The notes under the pieces were generated by a model. That model had not been told where the DNA came from and searched no databases. It saw nothing but the letters and a program-made list of their open reading frames with translations. The position numbers and the translations under genes are program-made. From NCBI RefSeq assembly GCF_029338395.1, contig NZ_CP119809.1, positions 2,356,001 through 2,420,000 on the forward strand: a stretch of DNA of 64,000 bases. Reading direction: 5' to 3'. Origin of the DNA: Halorussus caseinilyticus. Its GTDB lineage: Archaea > Halobacteriota > Halobacteria > Halobacteriales > Haladaptataceae. This document shows positions 35,887 through 45,450 of this stretch, one piece after another (within the stretch, counting starts at the first letter, position 1; every line of letters begins with the position of its first letter).

Positions 35887-36543
35887 GTGACCATCTCTGC
35901 CGTCGTCTTCGACTTCGACTACACGCTCGCCGTGCCAGTCCAGTCGCGCGAAGCGGTGCTGGCCGAGAGTACCGAGGCAGTCGGCGCGCCCGACCTCACG
36001 CGCGAGGCGTACCTCGACGCCCACGCCGACCACCTAGACAGCGAGAGTCGGACGCCCATCTTCGCGGAACTGCTTCCCGAGGACGGCGACACCGACCCCG
36101 AGGCGCTCGCCGACACCTACCGCGGGAAGGTCGCCGAGTCGCTCCGCCCGGTCGAGGGGACCTCCGGCCTGCTGGCGGACCTCCGGCGGGACTATGCCCT
36201 CGGACTGCTCACCAACGGACCGACGAAGGCCCAGCAGAGCAAACTCGACCAGTTCGACTGGGTGGACCACTTCGACGCCATCGCGATTACGGGCGACCTC
36301 GACGCCGGAAAACCCGACGAACGCGCGTTCGAGGCCGTCCTCGCCGACCTTGGCGTCGCGCCGGAGGAAGCGGTCTACGTCGGCGACGACCCCGAGGCGG
36401 ACGTGGAGGGCGCGCGCAACGCCGGACTCTACGCCGTGCAGGTCGTCTTCGAGGACGGCCCGGAACCTCACCCGGACGCAGACCTCCACCTCGAACGCGA
36501 CTCGCTGGCGACCGAGTTGCCCGATGCCCTCCGGAAGCTATAG
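35887..36543 (+). CDS. HAD-superfamily hydrolase
   Basis: A 218-residue phosphatase-like enzyme. HAD motif I is VFDFDYTLAV (nucleophile and acid Asp, residues about 6-15), motif II LLTNGPT, motif III lysine in AGKPDERAF and motif IV YVGDDPEADVEGARNAGL. A helical cap lies between motifs I and II. The start is a GTG at 35887, since upstream in-frame codons are low-complexity. The substrate is unknown. Its stop overlaps the convergent gene by six bases. Confidence 0.82.
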   Translation: MTISAVVFDFDYTLAVPVQSREAVLAESTEAVGAPDLTREAYLDAHADHLDSESRTPIFAELLPEDGDTDPEALADTYRGKVAESLRPVEGTSGLLADLRRDYALGLLTNGPTKAQQSKLDQFDWVDHFDAIAITGDLDAGKPDERAFEAVLADLGVAPEEAVYVGDDPEADVEGARNAGLYAVQVVFEDGPEPHPDADLHLERDSLATELPDALRKL

Positions 36544-36912
36544 CACCGCCACGAACACGTCCGTCGCGCGCTTGACCTCCGCGCCGTCCTCCACGAAGAC
36601 GAGCGTCCGCGGGGGCCGGACCGCCTTCGGCCGGACGCGCAGGCCGACATCCTCGGCGGTTTCGGCCGCGGCGTCCACCCGGTCGCGGAACTCGACGCGA
36701 ACCCGGTCGTCGTGGACGTAGACCTCCGCGAGAACGTCGTCGGAGTCCGTGAACGCGACTTCGTAGGCCAGTTCCCCGTCGGCCGACCCCTCCACGTCGG
36801 GGTCGGCGTTGACGACTTCGAGGGCGTCGAGTCCGGAGTCTTCGCGGCTCGATACCTCCGAGGAGAGCAGTTGGGCGATGCGCTTGCCGTCGGTAGTTCG
36901 GTCCTCGACCAT
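36538..36912 (-). CDS. Small conserved-looking cytoplasmic protein of unknown function
   Basis: A 124-residue acidic protein without recognised motifs. It shows alternating strands and helices (ELAYEVAFTDSDDVLAEVYV, DDRVRVEFRDRVDAAAETAE) and no signal or membrane segment. It ends inside the convergent HAD gene and is divergent from the RuvC-fold gene with about 100 bases between them. Confidence 0.65.
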   Translation of the reverse strand: MVEDRTTDGKRIAQLLSSEVSSREDSGLDALEVVNADPDVEGSADGELAYEVAFTDSDDVLAEVYVHDDRVRVEFRDRVDAAAETAEDVGLRVRPKAVRPPRTLVFVEDGAEVKRATDVFVAVL

Positions 36913-37011
36913 ACCGGGTCGTAAGCGGGCCGCAGGATTAGGCTTCGGCTTTCGGTTCTCCCGGTCGAAACGGAGAGAAACTTTTCACCCCTGCCGACCA
37001 ACCACGAAACC

Positions 37012-37767
37012 GTGACAGTCGTCGTCGCCACCGAAGATTTCGAAGTGTACCACGGCGTGGTCAACGAACTACGCGACCGAGGCGTGACCTTCACCACGGT
37101 CGAACCCGGCGACCCGCTCCCGGACTCCGCGACGGTCCTCGTCCGCGCCGAGAGCGACGGGACCGACCTCGAAATCGACCCGGGCGCCGCAGTCGAAACC
37201 GTCGTCGCCGACCCCGACGCTCCGAGACGAGCGGTAGACGAGGCGCTCGCCCGACTCCGCGGCGGCGAGGGCCGGACCGTCGTGGGCGTAGACCCCGGCA
37301 CCCGGCCCGGCATCGCCGTCCTCTCGGGCGAGATGGTGGTCGCGGTGTTCCACGTCCCGCTAGCCGACGTTGCGGAGACGGTCCGCCGGGAAATCGCGGA
37401 CGCCGTGGACCCGATTGTCCGCATCGGCGACGGCGCGCGCTTGCAGGGGAGCCAACTCGTCCGCGAGTTGGAGGACGCGCCGGTCGAACTCGTGGACGAG
37501 ACCGGGACGACGCCCTACCTCGGCACCGGCGCGCGCGGCATGGGCGACGTGCTGGCCGCGGTGAACATCGCCCGACTGGAAGGCGAACGCGTCGAGGGCC
37601 GGACGGTCGAACCCACCGCCGGGGAGTTGCAGGTCATCAAGAACAAGTCCCGCGAGCGCGCCGACGACAACCGGGAAATCGACGAGGAACTGGCCCGCAG
37701 AGTCGCGGCGGGCGACCTGACGCTGGAGGAGGCGATGGACGAGCATCGGAACGGCGACGATAGCTGA
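37012..37767 (+). CDS. RuvC/YqgF-like RNase H-fold protein
   Basis: A 251-residue protein starting at GTG. After an N-terminal 85 residues of unclear fold comes VVGVDPGTRPGIAVLSGEMV (near 89-108), the first strand of a RuvC-like RNase H fold with its catalytic Asp. Further candidate acids are in IVRIGDGA and VELVDETGTT, and RGMGDVLAAVNIARLEG has the Asp-containing last helix. This resembles Holliday-junction resolvase-type nucleases but no activity is known. A charged tail (KNKSRERADDNREIDEELAR) follows. Confidence 0.65.
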   Translation: MTVVVATEDFEVYHGVVNELRDRGVTFTTVEPGDPLPDSATVLVRAESDGTDLEIDPGAAVETVVADPDAPRRAVDEALARLRGGEGRTVVGVDPGTRPGIAVLSGEMVVAVFHVPLADVAETVRREIADAVDPIVRIGDGARLQGSQLVRELEDAPVELVDETGTTPYLGTGARGMGDVLAAVNIARLEGERVEGRTVEPTAGELQVIKNKSRERADDNREIDEELARRVAAGDLTLEEAMDEHRNGDDS

Positions 37768-37799
37768 GGAAAACTAATACGTTGCTTTAGGAAATAATA

Positions 37800-39134
37800 T
37801 CATTGCTCTCGCGCCGCGCTTTCGGCGCGGCGCATCACCTCGCGGACGGGCACGTCGGCCTCGCGCGCGACCTCGGCGCAGTCGTCGTATTCGGCGCTCA
37901 CGTCGTAGAACGTCCCGTCCTCGTCGCTGGCGAGTTTGACCGCGATTTCGTAGCGGTCGCCGTCGAACTCGACGGCGACCGTCTCGAACTCACGATTCGC
38001 TATCCAGCGGTGGGTCGCTCCCGTCTGTCGAATCCCGAGCGTGCCGGTCTCCTCGGCGAGGCGGCGCGCGACCGATTCGGCGTCCTCGGGCTTGCAGACG
38101 ACCTTCACGAGGTGGCCCGGCCGGGACTTCTTCATCGTCAGCGGGACGATAGACACGTCGCGCGCGCCGACCTCGGCCAGCGACTCTTGCAACCCGCCCA
38201 GAATCTCGGGCGGCGCGTCGTCCAGATTCGTTTCGAGGACGGCGATGTCGTCGTATTCGAGGCCGCCACCCTCCGACGCCCCGACCATCGCCCGCAGGAC
38301 GTTCGGATGCTCGGAGAAGTCGTACCCGCCAGCGCCGTAGCCCGACGAATCGACCCGAAGCGAGGGGAGCGACTCGACTCCCTCCGCGTAGTGGGCCAGA
38401 ATCGCCGCGCCGGTCGGCGTCAGGAGTTCGGTCTCGACCGGCCCACCCCGGAGCGACCAGTCGGCGCGCTCCGCGATTTCGACCACCGCAGGCGTGGGCA
38501 CCGGGTAGACGCCGTGGCTCATCTCCACCTCGCCGCCGCCGGTCGAGAGCGGCGTCGTCACGACGCTCTCGGGGGCCAAGTCGTCCAGCAGGAGCGCCGC
38601 ACCAACCACGTCGGCGATGGCGTCGTCCGCGCCGACTTCGTGGAAGTGGGTCGATTCGAGGTCGGTGCCGTGGACGCTCGCCTCGGCCTCGCCGAGTATC
38701 TCGAAGATTGCGAGGGCGTCGGTCTCGACACGTTCGGACAGGTCCATCGACTCGACGAGTTCGACCACCTCGGGGTAGGTCCGGAGCGGTCCCGAGCCTT
38801 CGGCGTGAGAGTGCGAGTGGTTGCCGTGGGAGTGGTCGTGCGAATGGCCGTGGTCGTGATGATGGTGGTCGTGGTCGTGACTGGGGTCGTCGTGGTCGTG
38901 ATGGTCGTGGTCAGCGTCTGCGTCCTCGGTCTCGTCGTCTCCACCGCCCTCCAACAGGACCGAGACCACCGTCGCCGAAATCCCGTTCTTGTCGGTCTCG
39001 CCGACTTCGTAGCGCACCGGCAGGGCGTCCTCGACGGGTGCGAGCGCGTCGCGGTCCGCGCCCGCCGCGAGCAGGGCCGCGAGTATCATGTCGCCACTCG
39101 CGCCCATCCGACCGTCGAATGCGAGCGTCTTCAT
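37800..39134 (-). CDS. larC: Nickel-pincer cofactor nickel insertase LarC
   Basis: LarC inserts nickel into the pyridinium thiocarboxylate mononucleotide cofactor used by lactate racemase-type enzymes. MKTLAFDGRMGASGDMILAA is the family N-terminus. A histidine/aspartate-rich stretch (about residues 70-110) is a metal-binding loop, and the C-terminal domain has the LVKVVCKPEDAESVARRL segment. The 444-residue protein is one uninterrupted frame, whereas the Lactobacillus gene needs a frameshift to join its halves. LarB, LarE and LarA are not in this window. The ATG at 39134 matches the family start. Confidence 0.92.
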   Translation of the reverse strand: MKTLAFDGRMGASGDMILAALLAAGADRDALAPVEDALPVRYEVGETDKNGISATVVSVLLEGGGDDETEDADADHDHHDHDDPSHDHDHHHHDHGHSHDHSHGNHSHSHAEGSGPLRTYPEVVELVESMDLSERVETDALAIFEILGEAEASVHGTDLESTHFHEVGADDAIADVVGAALLLDDLAPESVVTTPLSTGGGEVEMSHGVYPVPTPAVVEIAERADWSLRGGPVETELLTPTGAAILAHYAEGVESLPSLRVDSSGYGAGGYDFSEHPNVLRAMVGASEGGGLEYDDIAVLETNLDDAPPEILGGLQESLAEVGARDVSIVPLTMKKSRPGHLVKVVCKPEDAESVARRLAEETGTLGIRQTGATHRWIANREFETVAVEFDGDRYEIAVKLASDEDGTFYDVSAEYDDCAEVAREADVPVREVMRRAESAAREQ

Positions 39135-39240
39135 GCCGTAGGAGTGGTCGCTCGCGGCGAAAAAGGCCGCGGTTGTTGGCGGCCGCGACTGCAATCACAC
39201 TGCGAACCGCAGTGTCGCCGACTCCGATGAAGACCGCGAC

Positions 39241-39375
39241 CGCACCGAGACCGCACAGCACCGCCACCGCAACCGCGGACCTCACGCCTCCCCACCCTCG
39301 CGGCCGCATTCGCGGCCGCGTCCCTCGCGCGAATGGGCGCGGCCACTTGCGGGCCGCGCCCGCACGCGCCGGGCC
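39241..39375. repeat. Intergenic repeat family 1, copy 4
   Basis: CCGCACCG-like repeats lead to CCTCCCC (39287-39293), the hairpin CGCGGCCGC-ATTC-GCGGCCGCG (39299-39320), CGCGCG, and the hairpin GGGCGCGGCC/GGCCGCGCCC (39335-39361) followed by GCACGCGCCG. It is the closest relative of the copy at 15646. It fills much of the 578-base larC-cdc48 gap; the rest (39376-39712) shows no gene. Confidence 0.65.
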
Positions 39376-39712
39376 GTGAGCGGAGGCGGACTCGCGCCCG
39401 CGCGTTCGTTCATGCACTCACGCACTCGCACACTCACGCAGATGCGCGGTCGCGGACCCCGGTATCGACCTCCCCTGTTCCCTGCATCCACGCCGCGACC
39501 GGAACCCCGTGATTCCCGAGAAGAAAGCCGCGCCTAGCCACAAAGTACACCCGAAGGCCAAACGGCTTTGTAGCCCGAACGCGTATGCAAAACCATAGCA
39601 TGCGCCCGGACGCGAAGACCGCGTTGGCCGATTCAGTGGACGAATCCCCCGGTAGCAAAGGACTTATCCTTCGCGGGCGCGGAGCGACAAACAATCCCCG
39701 TATTATCGAATC

Positions 39713-41938
39713 ATGAATGAAGTCCAACTAGAGGTGGCAAAGGCGTACCCGAACGACTCGGGTCGCGGTATCGCCCGTCTCGACCCGGACACGCTGTTGC
39801 ATCTGAAGCTGAGTCCGGGCGACATCATCGAAATCGAAGGCGGAGACACCACCGCCGCGAAGGTGTGGCGCGCAGACCGACAGGACTGGAACACCGACAC
39901 GGTTCGCATCGACGGCTTCACCCGGCAGAACGCCGACGTGGGCATCGGCGAGCGCGTCGAAATCCGGAAGGCCGAGGCCGAGAAAGCCGACAAACTGGTG
40001 CTGGCACCCCCCGAAGAGGCCAGCGTCCAGTTCGGCTCGGACGCGGCCGGGATGGTCAAGCGCCAGATTCTCAAGCGCCCGGTAGTCGAGCGCGACATCG
40101 TGCCCGTGATGTCCTCGACCAACCACCCGTTCATGCGCTCGCCCGGACAGGCGATTCCGCTCATCGCCGTCGAGACCGAACCCGACGGAGTGTGTCTCAT
40201 CACCGAGGACACCGAAGTCGAGTTGCGAGAAGAGCCAATCAGCGGCTTCGAGAAGACCGGCGGCGGCATCACCTACGAGGACATCGGCGGTCTCGAAAAC
40301 GAGATTCAGCGCGTCCGGGAGATGGTCGAACTCCCGATGAAACACCCCCAGATTTTCAAGAAACTGGGAATCGAACCCCCGCAGGGCGTCCTGCTCCACG
40401 GGCCGCCGGGGACGGGTAAGACCCTGCTCGCCAAGGCAGTCGCCAACGAGACTTCCGCGAGTTTCTTCTCCATCGCCGGACCGGAAATCATCTCGAAGTA
40501 CTACGGCGAGTCCGAACAACAGTTGCGGGAAATCTTCGAGGACGCGACCGAGGAATCGCCGTCCATCATCTTCATCGACGAGTTGGACTCCATCGCTCCG
40601 AAGCGCGAGGACGTGACCGGCGAAGTCGAACGCCGCGTGGTCGCCCAACTGCTGACGATGATGGACGGTCTCGAATCCCGCGGGCAGGTCATCGTCATCG
40701 CCGCCACGAACCGCGTGGACTCGGTTGACCCCGCACTCCGGCGTCCCGGCCGGTTCGACCGCGAAATCGAAATCGGCGTGCCCGACGAGACCGGCCGCGA
40801 GGAGATTCTCCAGATTCACACCCGCGGGATGCCGCTGTCCGACGACGTGGCGCTCGACTCGCTGGCGAACGACACCCACGGCTTCGTCGGTGCGGACATC
40901 GAGAGCCTGACCAAAGAGGCCGCGATGAAGGCCCTGCGCCGGTACCTCCCCGAAATCGACTTGGACGAGGAGGACATCCCGCCGAGCCTCATCGACCGGA
41001 TGATAGTCAAGCGTCAGGACTTCAACGGCGCACTCAACGAGGTCGAACCCTCCGCGATGCGCGAAGTTCTGGTGGAACTGCCCAAAATCTCGTGGGACGA
41101 CGTGGGCGGACTCGAACAGGCCCAACAGGAGGTCAAAGAGAGCGTCGAGTGGCCGCTGTCCTCGCCCGAGAAGTTCCAGCGCATGGGCATCAGTCCGCCG
41201 AGCGGGGTCCTGCTCTACGGACCGCCGGGGACCGGCAAGACCCTGATGGCGAAGGCGGTGGCCAACGAGACCAACGCCAACTTCATCTCGGTCCGCGGGC
41301 CGCAACTGCTGTCGAAGTGGGTCGGCGAGTCCGAGAAGGCCATCCGCCAGACGTTCCGGAAGGCCCGGCAGGTCTCCCCGACGGTCATCTTCTTCGACGA
41401 GTTGGACAGCCTCGCGCCCTCGCGCAGTCAGGAGATGGGCAGTAACGTCTCCGAGCGCGTGGTCAACCAACTGCTCACGGAACTCGACGGGCTAGAAGAG
41501 AAGGGCGACGTGATGGTCATCGGCGCGACCAACCGCCCGGACATGATAGACCCGGCGCTCATCCGGTCGGGCCGGTTCGACCGCCTCGTCATGATTGGCC
41601 AACCCGACGAGGAGGGCCGCGAGCAGATTCTGAAGATTCACACGGACGACACGCCGCTGTCGGCCGACGTGAGCCTGCGCGAACTCGCCGAAATCACCGA
41701 CGGCTACGTGGGGAGCGACCTCGAATCCATCGCGCGCGAGGCCGCAATCGAGGCCCTCCGCGAGGACGACGACGCCACCGAGGTCGGCATGACTCACTTC
41801 CGGCAGGCGATGGAGAACGTCCGCCCGACCATCACCGAGGACCTGCTCGACTACTACGAGCAGATGAAAGACGAGTTCAAAGGCGGGTCGTCCAGTCCGA
41901 CCGAAGGTCGCCGCGGCGGGCGCATCGGGTTCCAATAG
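39713..41938 (+). CDS. cdc48: Cdc48/VAT-type AAA+ ATPase
   Basis: A hexameric unfoldase of 741 residues that feeds proteins to the proteasome or remodels complexes. It has an N-domain (about 1-185) and two AAA modules: D1 with [14 protein letters not shown] (near 227) and [15 protein letters not shown]2 with [14 protein letters not shown] (near 503) and [14 protein letters not shown]. Both arginine-finger regions ([25 protein letters not shown]) are intact. It matches the halobacterial CdcH proteins throughout. Two nested hairpins follow the stop. Confidence 0.96.
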   Translation: MNEVQLEVAKAYPNDSGRGIARLDPDTLLHLKLSPGDIIEIEGGDTTAAKVWRADRQDWNTDTVRIDGFTRQNADVGIGERVEIRKAEAEKADKLVLAPPEEASVQFGSDAAGMVKRQILKRPVVERDIVPVMSSTNHPFMRSPGQAIPLIAVETEPDGVCLITEDTEVELREEPISGFEKTGGGITYEDIGGLENEIQRVREMVELPMKHPQIFKKLGIEPPQGVLLHGPPGTGKTLLAKAVANETSASFFSIAGPEIISKYYGESEQQLREIFEDATEESPSIIFIDELDSIAPKREDVTGEVERRVVAQLLTMMDGLESRGQVIVIAATNRVDSVDPALRRPGRFDREIEIGVPDETGREEILQIHTRGMPLSDDVALDSLANDTHGFVGADIESLTKEAAMKALRRYLPEIDLDEEDIPPSLIDRMIVKRQDFNGALNEVEPSAMREVLVELPKISWDDVGGLEQAQQEVKESVEWPLSSPEKFQRMGISPPSGVLLYGPPGTGKTLMAKAVANETNANFISVRGPQLLSKWVGESEKAIRQTFRKARQVSPTVIFFDELDSLAPSRSQEMGSNVSERVVNQLLTELDGLEEKGDVMVIGATNRPDMIDPALIRSGRFDRLVMIGQPDEEGREQILKIHTDDTPLSADVSLRELAEITDGYVGSDLESIAREAAIEALREDDDATEVGMTHFRQAMENVRPTITEDLLDYYEQMKDEFKGGSSSPTEGRRGGRIGFQ

Positions 41939-41942
41939 AACC

Positions 41943-42042
41943 TTTTGCCGCGCTCGGAAGCGCCGGAGGCGCTTCCTCGCTGGCAAAACGTTCACGAAAA
42001 ACACGGCGTCACCCCCTCAGTCACGCGCCGGAGGCGCGTGAC
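41943..42042. terminator. Two hairpins sharing a GCGCC-GGA-GGCGC core, downstream of cdc48
   Basis: The first (41943-41988) has outer arms TTTTGCC/GGCAAAA and inner arms GGAAGCGCC-GGA-GGCGCTTCC. The second (42020-42042) is GTCACGCGCC-GGA-GGCGCGTGAC. Both have the same loop and core. They lie between convergent cdc48 and phoU and could end both transcripts. Confidence 0.5.
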
Positions 42043-42168
42043 TTCGAGGGTTCCTTGGTCCGCTCGCTTCGCTCGCGGTAGAATCGCTGCCCGAACGGCG
42101 GAGTTCGGTCGAGCTTCTGCGAGGGAGGGCGTTCGGGGGGCGAACGCCTGACCGCTGGAAAAGTCTTC

Positions 42169-42846
42169 TCAGTAGATGAGTTCGTCGTCGTTCTCGGCCA
42201 TGTAGAGGGTTCGGGCGGCGATGTTGACCGCGTGGTCGCCGACACGTTCGAGGTCCCGGACCGTCAGGAGCAGGCGCGAAACGTCCTGTAGGAGCTGTTC
42301 GACCTCTTGTTCGGTGTTGTTCTCCAGTTCGGTCTCGATGAGGTCCCGGACCACGATTTCGCTGGCGCGTTCGCACTGGGCGTCCAGTTGGTCGTCCCGG
42401 TCGGCGATGTCGTAACAGCCGTCGGTGTCCTCGTCGGCGTAGGTCGCCATCGCGTCGTCTATCATTCCGAGGGTGAGCGTGCCGAGTTCTTGGATGTCCA
42501 CCTCGGGGAACACGTCGTGGTTGGCTTCGAGGGTGTACTCGCCGAGGTTGGTTGCGAGGTCACCGATGCGTTCGAGGTCGGTGATAATCTTGAACGACGC
42601 GGCGATGAACCGCAGGTCGCCCGCGACGGGTTGCTGGAGCGCCAGCAGGTCGATACACTCCTGTTCGAGTTCGAGGTAGAGTTCGTTGACCTCCTCGTCG
42701 CCGTCGATGACTTCCCACGCGAGGTCCTCGTCTTTCTGTTCGAGGGCGTCGAGTCCCATGCGAAGTCGCTCCATCACGACCTCGCTCATGTAGAGGACGT
42801 TCTCGCGGAGGTCGATGAGTTTCTGTTGGTAGTCCTCTCGGGGCAT
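42169..42846 (-). CDS. phoU: PhoU-family phosphate signalling protein
   Basis: A 225-residue protein made of two PhoU three-helix repeats. ERIGDLATNLGEYTLEAN (first repeat) and ERVGDHAVNIAARTLYMAEN (second) carry the E-R-x-G-D metal-cluster motif. PhoU usually represses phosphate uptake, but no pst transporter is close by. It follows nurA on the same strand after about 80 bases. The ATG at 42846 gives the usual length. Confidence 0.92.
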   Translation of the reverse strand: MPREDYQQKLIDLRENVLYMSEVVMERLRMGLDALEQKDEDLAWEVIDGDEEVNELYLELEQECIDLLALQQPVAGDLRFIAASFKIITDLERIGDLATNLGEYTLEANHDVFPEVDIQELGTLTLGMIDDAMATYADEDTDGCYDIADRDDQLDAQCERASEIVVRDLIETELENNTEQEVEQLLQDVSRLLLTVRDLERVGDHAVNIAARTLYMAENDDELIY

Positions 42847-42926
42847 ACCTACGAATGTGCGGGTCCGACGGTTGTACCTTTCGACCGGAGCGGCCGAAAG
42901 ACGGGACTCGGCGTCCGCGAGGCGAG

Positions 42927-44186
42927 TCAGTAGTCGCGGCCCCACCGGACCGCGTTGTAGTTCTCGTCGAGTTTGGTGTCGAGCGACCGCTCGAACGACT
43001 TCACGAGCGAATCGACGCTTCCGCGGTCGATTCGCGCGAGGTCGTCGGCCTTCGAGATGGCCTGCGGCGGTCCGCGTCGGGCCGCGACTTCGCCGAGAAT
43101 CTGGCGCTCGATTCGCTCGCGGGTCTCGGAGTCGTCGGTGAACGCCTTCGGTGCCTCGATTTTGAACACGAGGTCCCGGCGGGGGTCGTAGACGACGCAG
43201 AACGTGACCCGGTACTGCTCGGGGTCGAGGCTCCGGTCCAAGTGGGGGTTCGTCTCGTCGGCGAAGAAGTCGTCCACTCCGGCCTCCGAGACGAACCAGT
43301 TGGTGAGCGTCAGGTCGTCGGTCAGGCGCTCGAACTCGCCGTCGGCGCGTCTCTCCCGGCGTTCGAGAATCTGGGCGAACAGGCCCGCGTCGTGGGCCCA
43401 CGGCACCGGCCCGAAGTCGGTCTCGCGCTTCAGCGTCCGGACGACCGACTTCGCCGAGACGTTCTTGACGAACCCGGCGAACGGGACGCCGCGGTCGGCG
43501 AACGTCTCGACCAGTTCGGCGTAGTTGGCGAGGATTCGGCGAACGTGGTCCGAGTCCTCGAACAGGGCGGTCAGGGCTGGACTCCGGTAGTTCCACCGCA
43601 GGACGCCCTTCGGGTAGATGGGACCGTCGAGCAGGAGGAGGTCCGACACCCGGTCGGCGTGTTCGAGCGCGTGAGAACTCTCGGCGAGGTAGAGCGCGAG
43701 GGCGTGAACCACGTCCTCCTCGTACTGGTTCTGCGGGAGGTGAGTGTGGACGATTCGCCGCCGACTGCCGCGGTCGTAGGACTCCCAGTCGGTGCCGAAG
43801 TCCTTCGTGGTGTCGTTCGAGTGGAGCGCCTTCACCACCGTCCGGCAGTCGTGGAGGTCTAGGTCCGACGGGCTAGCGCTCATCGCGGCGTGGGCCACGT
43901 CTAAGACCAGACCGTTCTTGAACGGCTTGGGGTTGAGCGTCCCGGCGTCGAGACCGTGGGTCGTCGGGAACGGAGCGTCTTCGAGCGCGATTTCCTCGGC
44001 GTTCACCCGGCGGCGCGCCAGTTCGTCCATCGGTTCGACGACGAGTCCGTCGTCGCCGACGAGCGGGTCGAGGAAGTTCTCCCAGACGGTCTCGGCGGCG
44101 TCCCGGTGGTCTCGGTCCTCGGCGTCGTAGTCGATGCAGTCGGCCAACCCCGCGATGCCGTCGAAATGCACCGGGTCGAGCGTCAT
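42927..44186 (-). CDS. nurA: NurA-domain nuclease
   Basis: NurA is the 5'-to-3' nuclease that works with HerA, Mre11 and Rad50 in resecting DNA double-strand breaks. The 419-residue product starts MTLDPVHFDGIAGLADCIDY; acidic motif DGPIYPKGVL and the aspartates of GLVLDVAHAAMS are family features. HerA is not encoded in the window. The ATG at 44186 was preferred over one nine codons upstream. It is divergent from the 44265 gene with 78 bases between. Confidence 0.85.
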   Translation of the reverse strand: MTLDPVHFDGIAGLADCIDYDAEDRDHRDAAETVWENFLDPLVGDDGLVVEPMDELARRRVNAEEIALEDAPFPTTHGLDAGTLNPKPFKNGLVLDVAHAAMSASPSDLDLHDCRTVVKALHSNDTTKDFGTDWESYDRGSRRRIVHTHLPQNQYEEDVVHALALYLAESSHALEHADRVSDLLLLDGPIYPKGVLRWNYRSPALTALFEDSDHVRRILANYAELVETFADRGVPFAGFVKNVSAKSVVRTLKRETDFGPVPWAHDAGLFAQILERRERRADGEFERLTDDLTLTNWFVSEAGVDDFFADETNPHLDRSLDPEQYRVTFCVVYDPRRDLVFKIEAPKAFTDDSETRERIERQILGEVAARRGPPQAISKADDLARIDRGSVDSLVKSFERSLDTKLDENYNAVRWGRDY

Positions 44187-44264
44187 ACAGACCGCATTCG
44201 GACCCACCGCCAAAAATCCCGCCGTTCAGGTGGCCTTTTGGGGGCCGACCGCATACCACCGTCC

Positions 44265-44714
44265 ATGACCAGATTCGACGCCGCGACGCCCGAGGACCGC
44301 CAGAAACTCTTCGCGGAAGCCATCACCGCCCACCGCGAGCGCGGGAGTCCGTTCGCCACGTTCGAGGCGAGCGCCGACGCGTCGGCGCTCGCCGCCGAAA
44401 CCGACGCGGGCGGCGACGGGACGACCGGCGCGGACGCCGACGACCAGACGGAAGCGCCGCCGTGGGTTCAGTTCGGCGACGGCGTTCTCAACCTCGACTG
44501 CACCGACGCGGAGTTGGACGACCTCAAGTCGGTCCTCGGCGAGTTCCCGGCGTTCAAGATAGACGACCTCACCCGCCCCGAGGAGGCCGAGGGCGTCAAC
44601 GTCCGGGTGTCCGCGCTGGCCGACCCGAACCGGGTCGGCCAGTGCGTCGAGCGCATCTTCCGGGAGGTGTACGACCAACCCGAGTCGTTCCGCGCGTGGG
44701 TCGTCGCGGTGTGA
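44265..44714 (+). CDS. Uncharacterised haloarchaeal protein
   Basis: A 149-residue acidic protein not assigned to a family. After a helical N-terminus (TPEDRQKLFAEAITAHRERG) and an Ala/Gly/Asp-rich linker, a compact C-terminal part follows (FGDGVLNLDCTDAELDDLKS, VNVRVSALADPNRVGQCVER). It shares a divergent promoter gap with nurA. Confidence 0.7.
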   Translation: MTRFDAATPEDRQKLFAEAITAHRERGSPFATFEASADASALAAETDAGGDGTTGADADDQTEAPPWVQFGDGVLNLDCTDAELDDLKSVLGEFPAFKIDDLTRPEEAEGVNVRVSALADPNRVGQCVERIFREVYDQPESFRAWVVAV

Positions 44715-44820
44715 CTCGGCGAGTTCGATAGCCAGATTGAACGTCTTTTCGGCAATCTACACCTATATTTAGAAAATGTTTAGATAGTGAAGACAATCCC
44801 CTAGGTTTCTGAAAGCCGTC

Positions 44821-45051
44821 TCAGTCCAAGTGGATATACGTCCGAGTCGTCCCGACGCCCTCCACCTCGTGGATACCGCCGGTGACGATTTTCTGGAGGT
44901 CTCGGACGGTCTCGCCTTCGATTTCGGCTACCACGTCGAAGTCCCCGGAGACGACGTGGGCCTCCGTCACTCCCGACAGGTCGCGGAAGGTGGCAACCGC
45001 GTCCTCCGACGCTCCCGCTCCCGTGATGATTGCGATGTAGGCACGGACCAT
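44821..45051 (-). CDS. Stand-alone RAM-domain (Lrp/AsnC ligand-binding) protein
   Basis: At 76 residues this is only the ligand-binding half of an Lrp/AsnC regulator, with no DNA-binding domain. MVRAYIAIITGAGASEDAVA and VTEAHVVSGDFDVVAEIEGE are the RAM beta-alpha-beta signatures. Such proteins bind amino acids and may modulate full Lrp regulators. It appears complete and not a fragment. Confidence 0.85.
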   Translation of the reverse strand: MVRAYIAIITGAGASEDAVATFRDLSGVTEAHVVSGDFDVVAEIEGETVRDLQKIVTGGIHEVEGVGTTRTYIHLD

Positions 45052-45226
45052 GCCACCGGGTACGACGACCCCCCACCAAAGTATTGTTGCCGATTCGCAC
45101 GGTGCCGGTTCTCGCGGATTCGACTGTGGTCTCTGCTATCCTCGTGGTCTCTGTTGTCTTCGTGGTCTCGGAAAGCTCTGACCGCTCGCTCCGTACCGCA
45201 GGAACCAAACCGATGATGACTTCCTC

Positions 45227-45450
45227 GAAAGCCCCCGCCCGCTCGCGGTCGCTCAGTGACATCTCTCCGGTTCGCTGTCGCTCACCTCCGAGAGAGGTCA
45301 CTGAGACGACCACGTAGAACGCCGGGAGACAAACCGCGTCTCCCGAGGTCACACTCGCTTCGCTCGCGTGACCGCGAGCGGGCGGCCCCTTTATCCCACC
45401 CCGGCGGTTGGTCGGGCGAGCGTTCGCTGTCGGTTGCTCGGCCGGGCGCG
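45227..45450 (+). repeat. Intergenic repeat family 2, copy at 45.2 kb
   Basis: Module A (GAAAGCCCCCGCCCGCTCGC, from 45227) is followed by hairpins GGGAGAC/GTCTCCC and GTCAC...GTGAC. Module B (45374-45450) then reads GCGAGCGGGCGGCCCCTTTA, ATCCC, CGGTTGGTCGGGCGAGCG, TTCGC and GCTCGGCCGGGCGCG. The copy fills the 45052-45584 gap upstream of the Bat-like regulator. Confidence 0.65.

Noticed and set aside
42847-43596. Long N-terminal extension of PhoU into the nurA gene
   Set aside because: The extension is Arg/Pro-rich shadow of nurA, whereas the ATG at 42846 gives the normal PhoU length.
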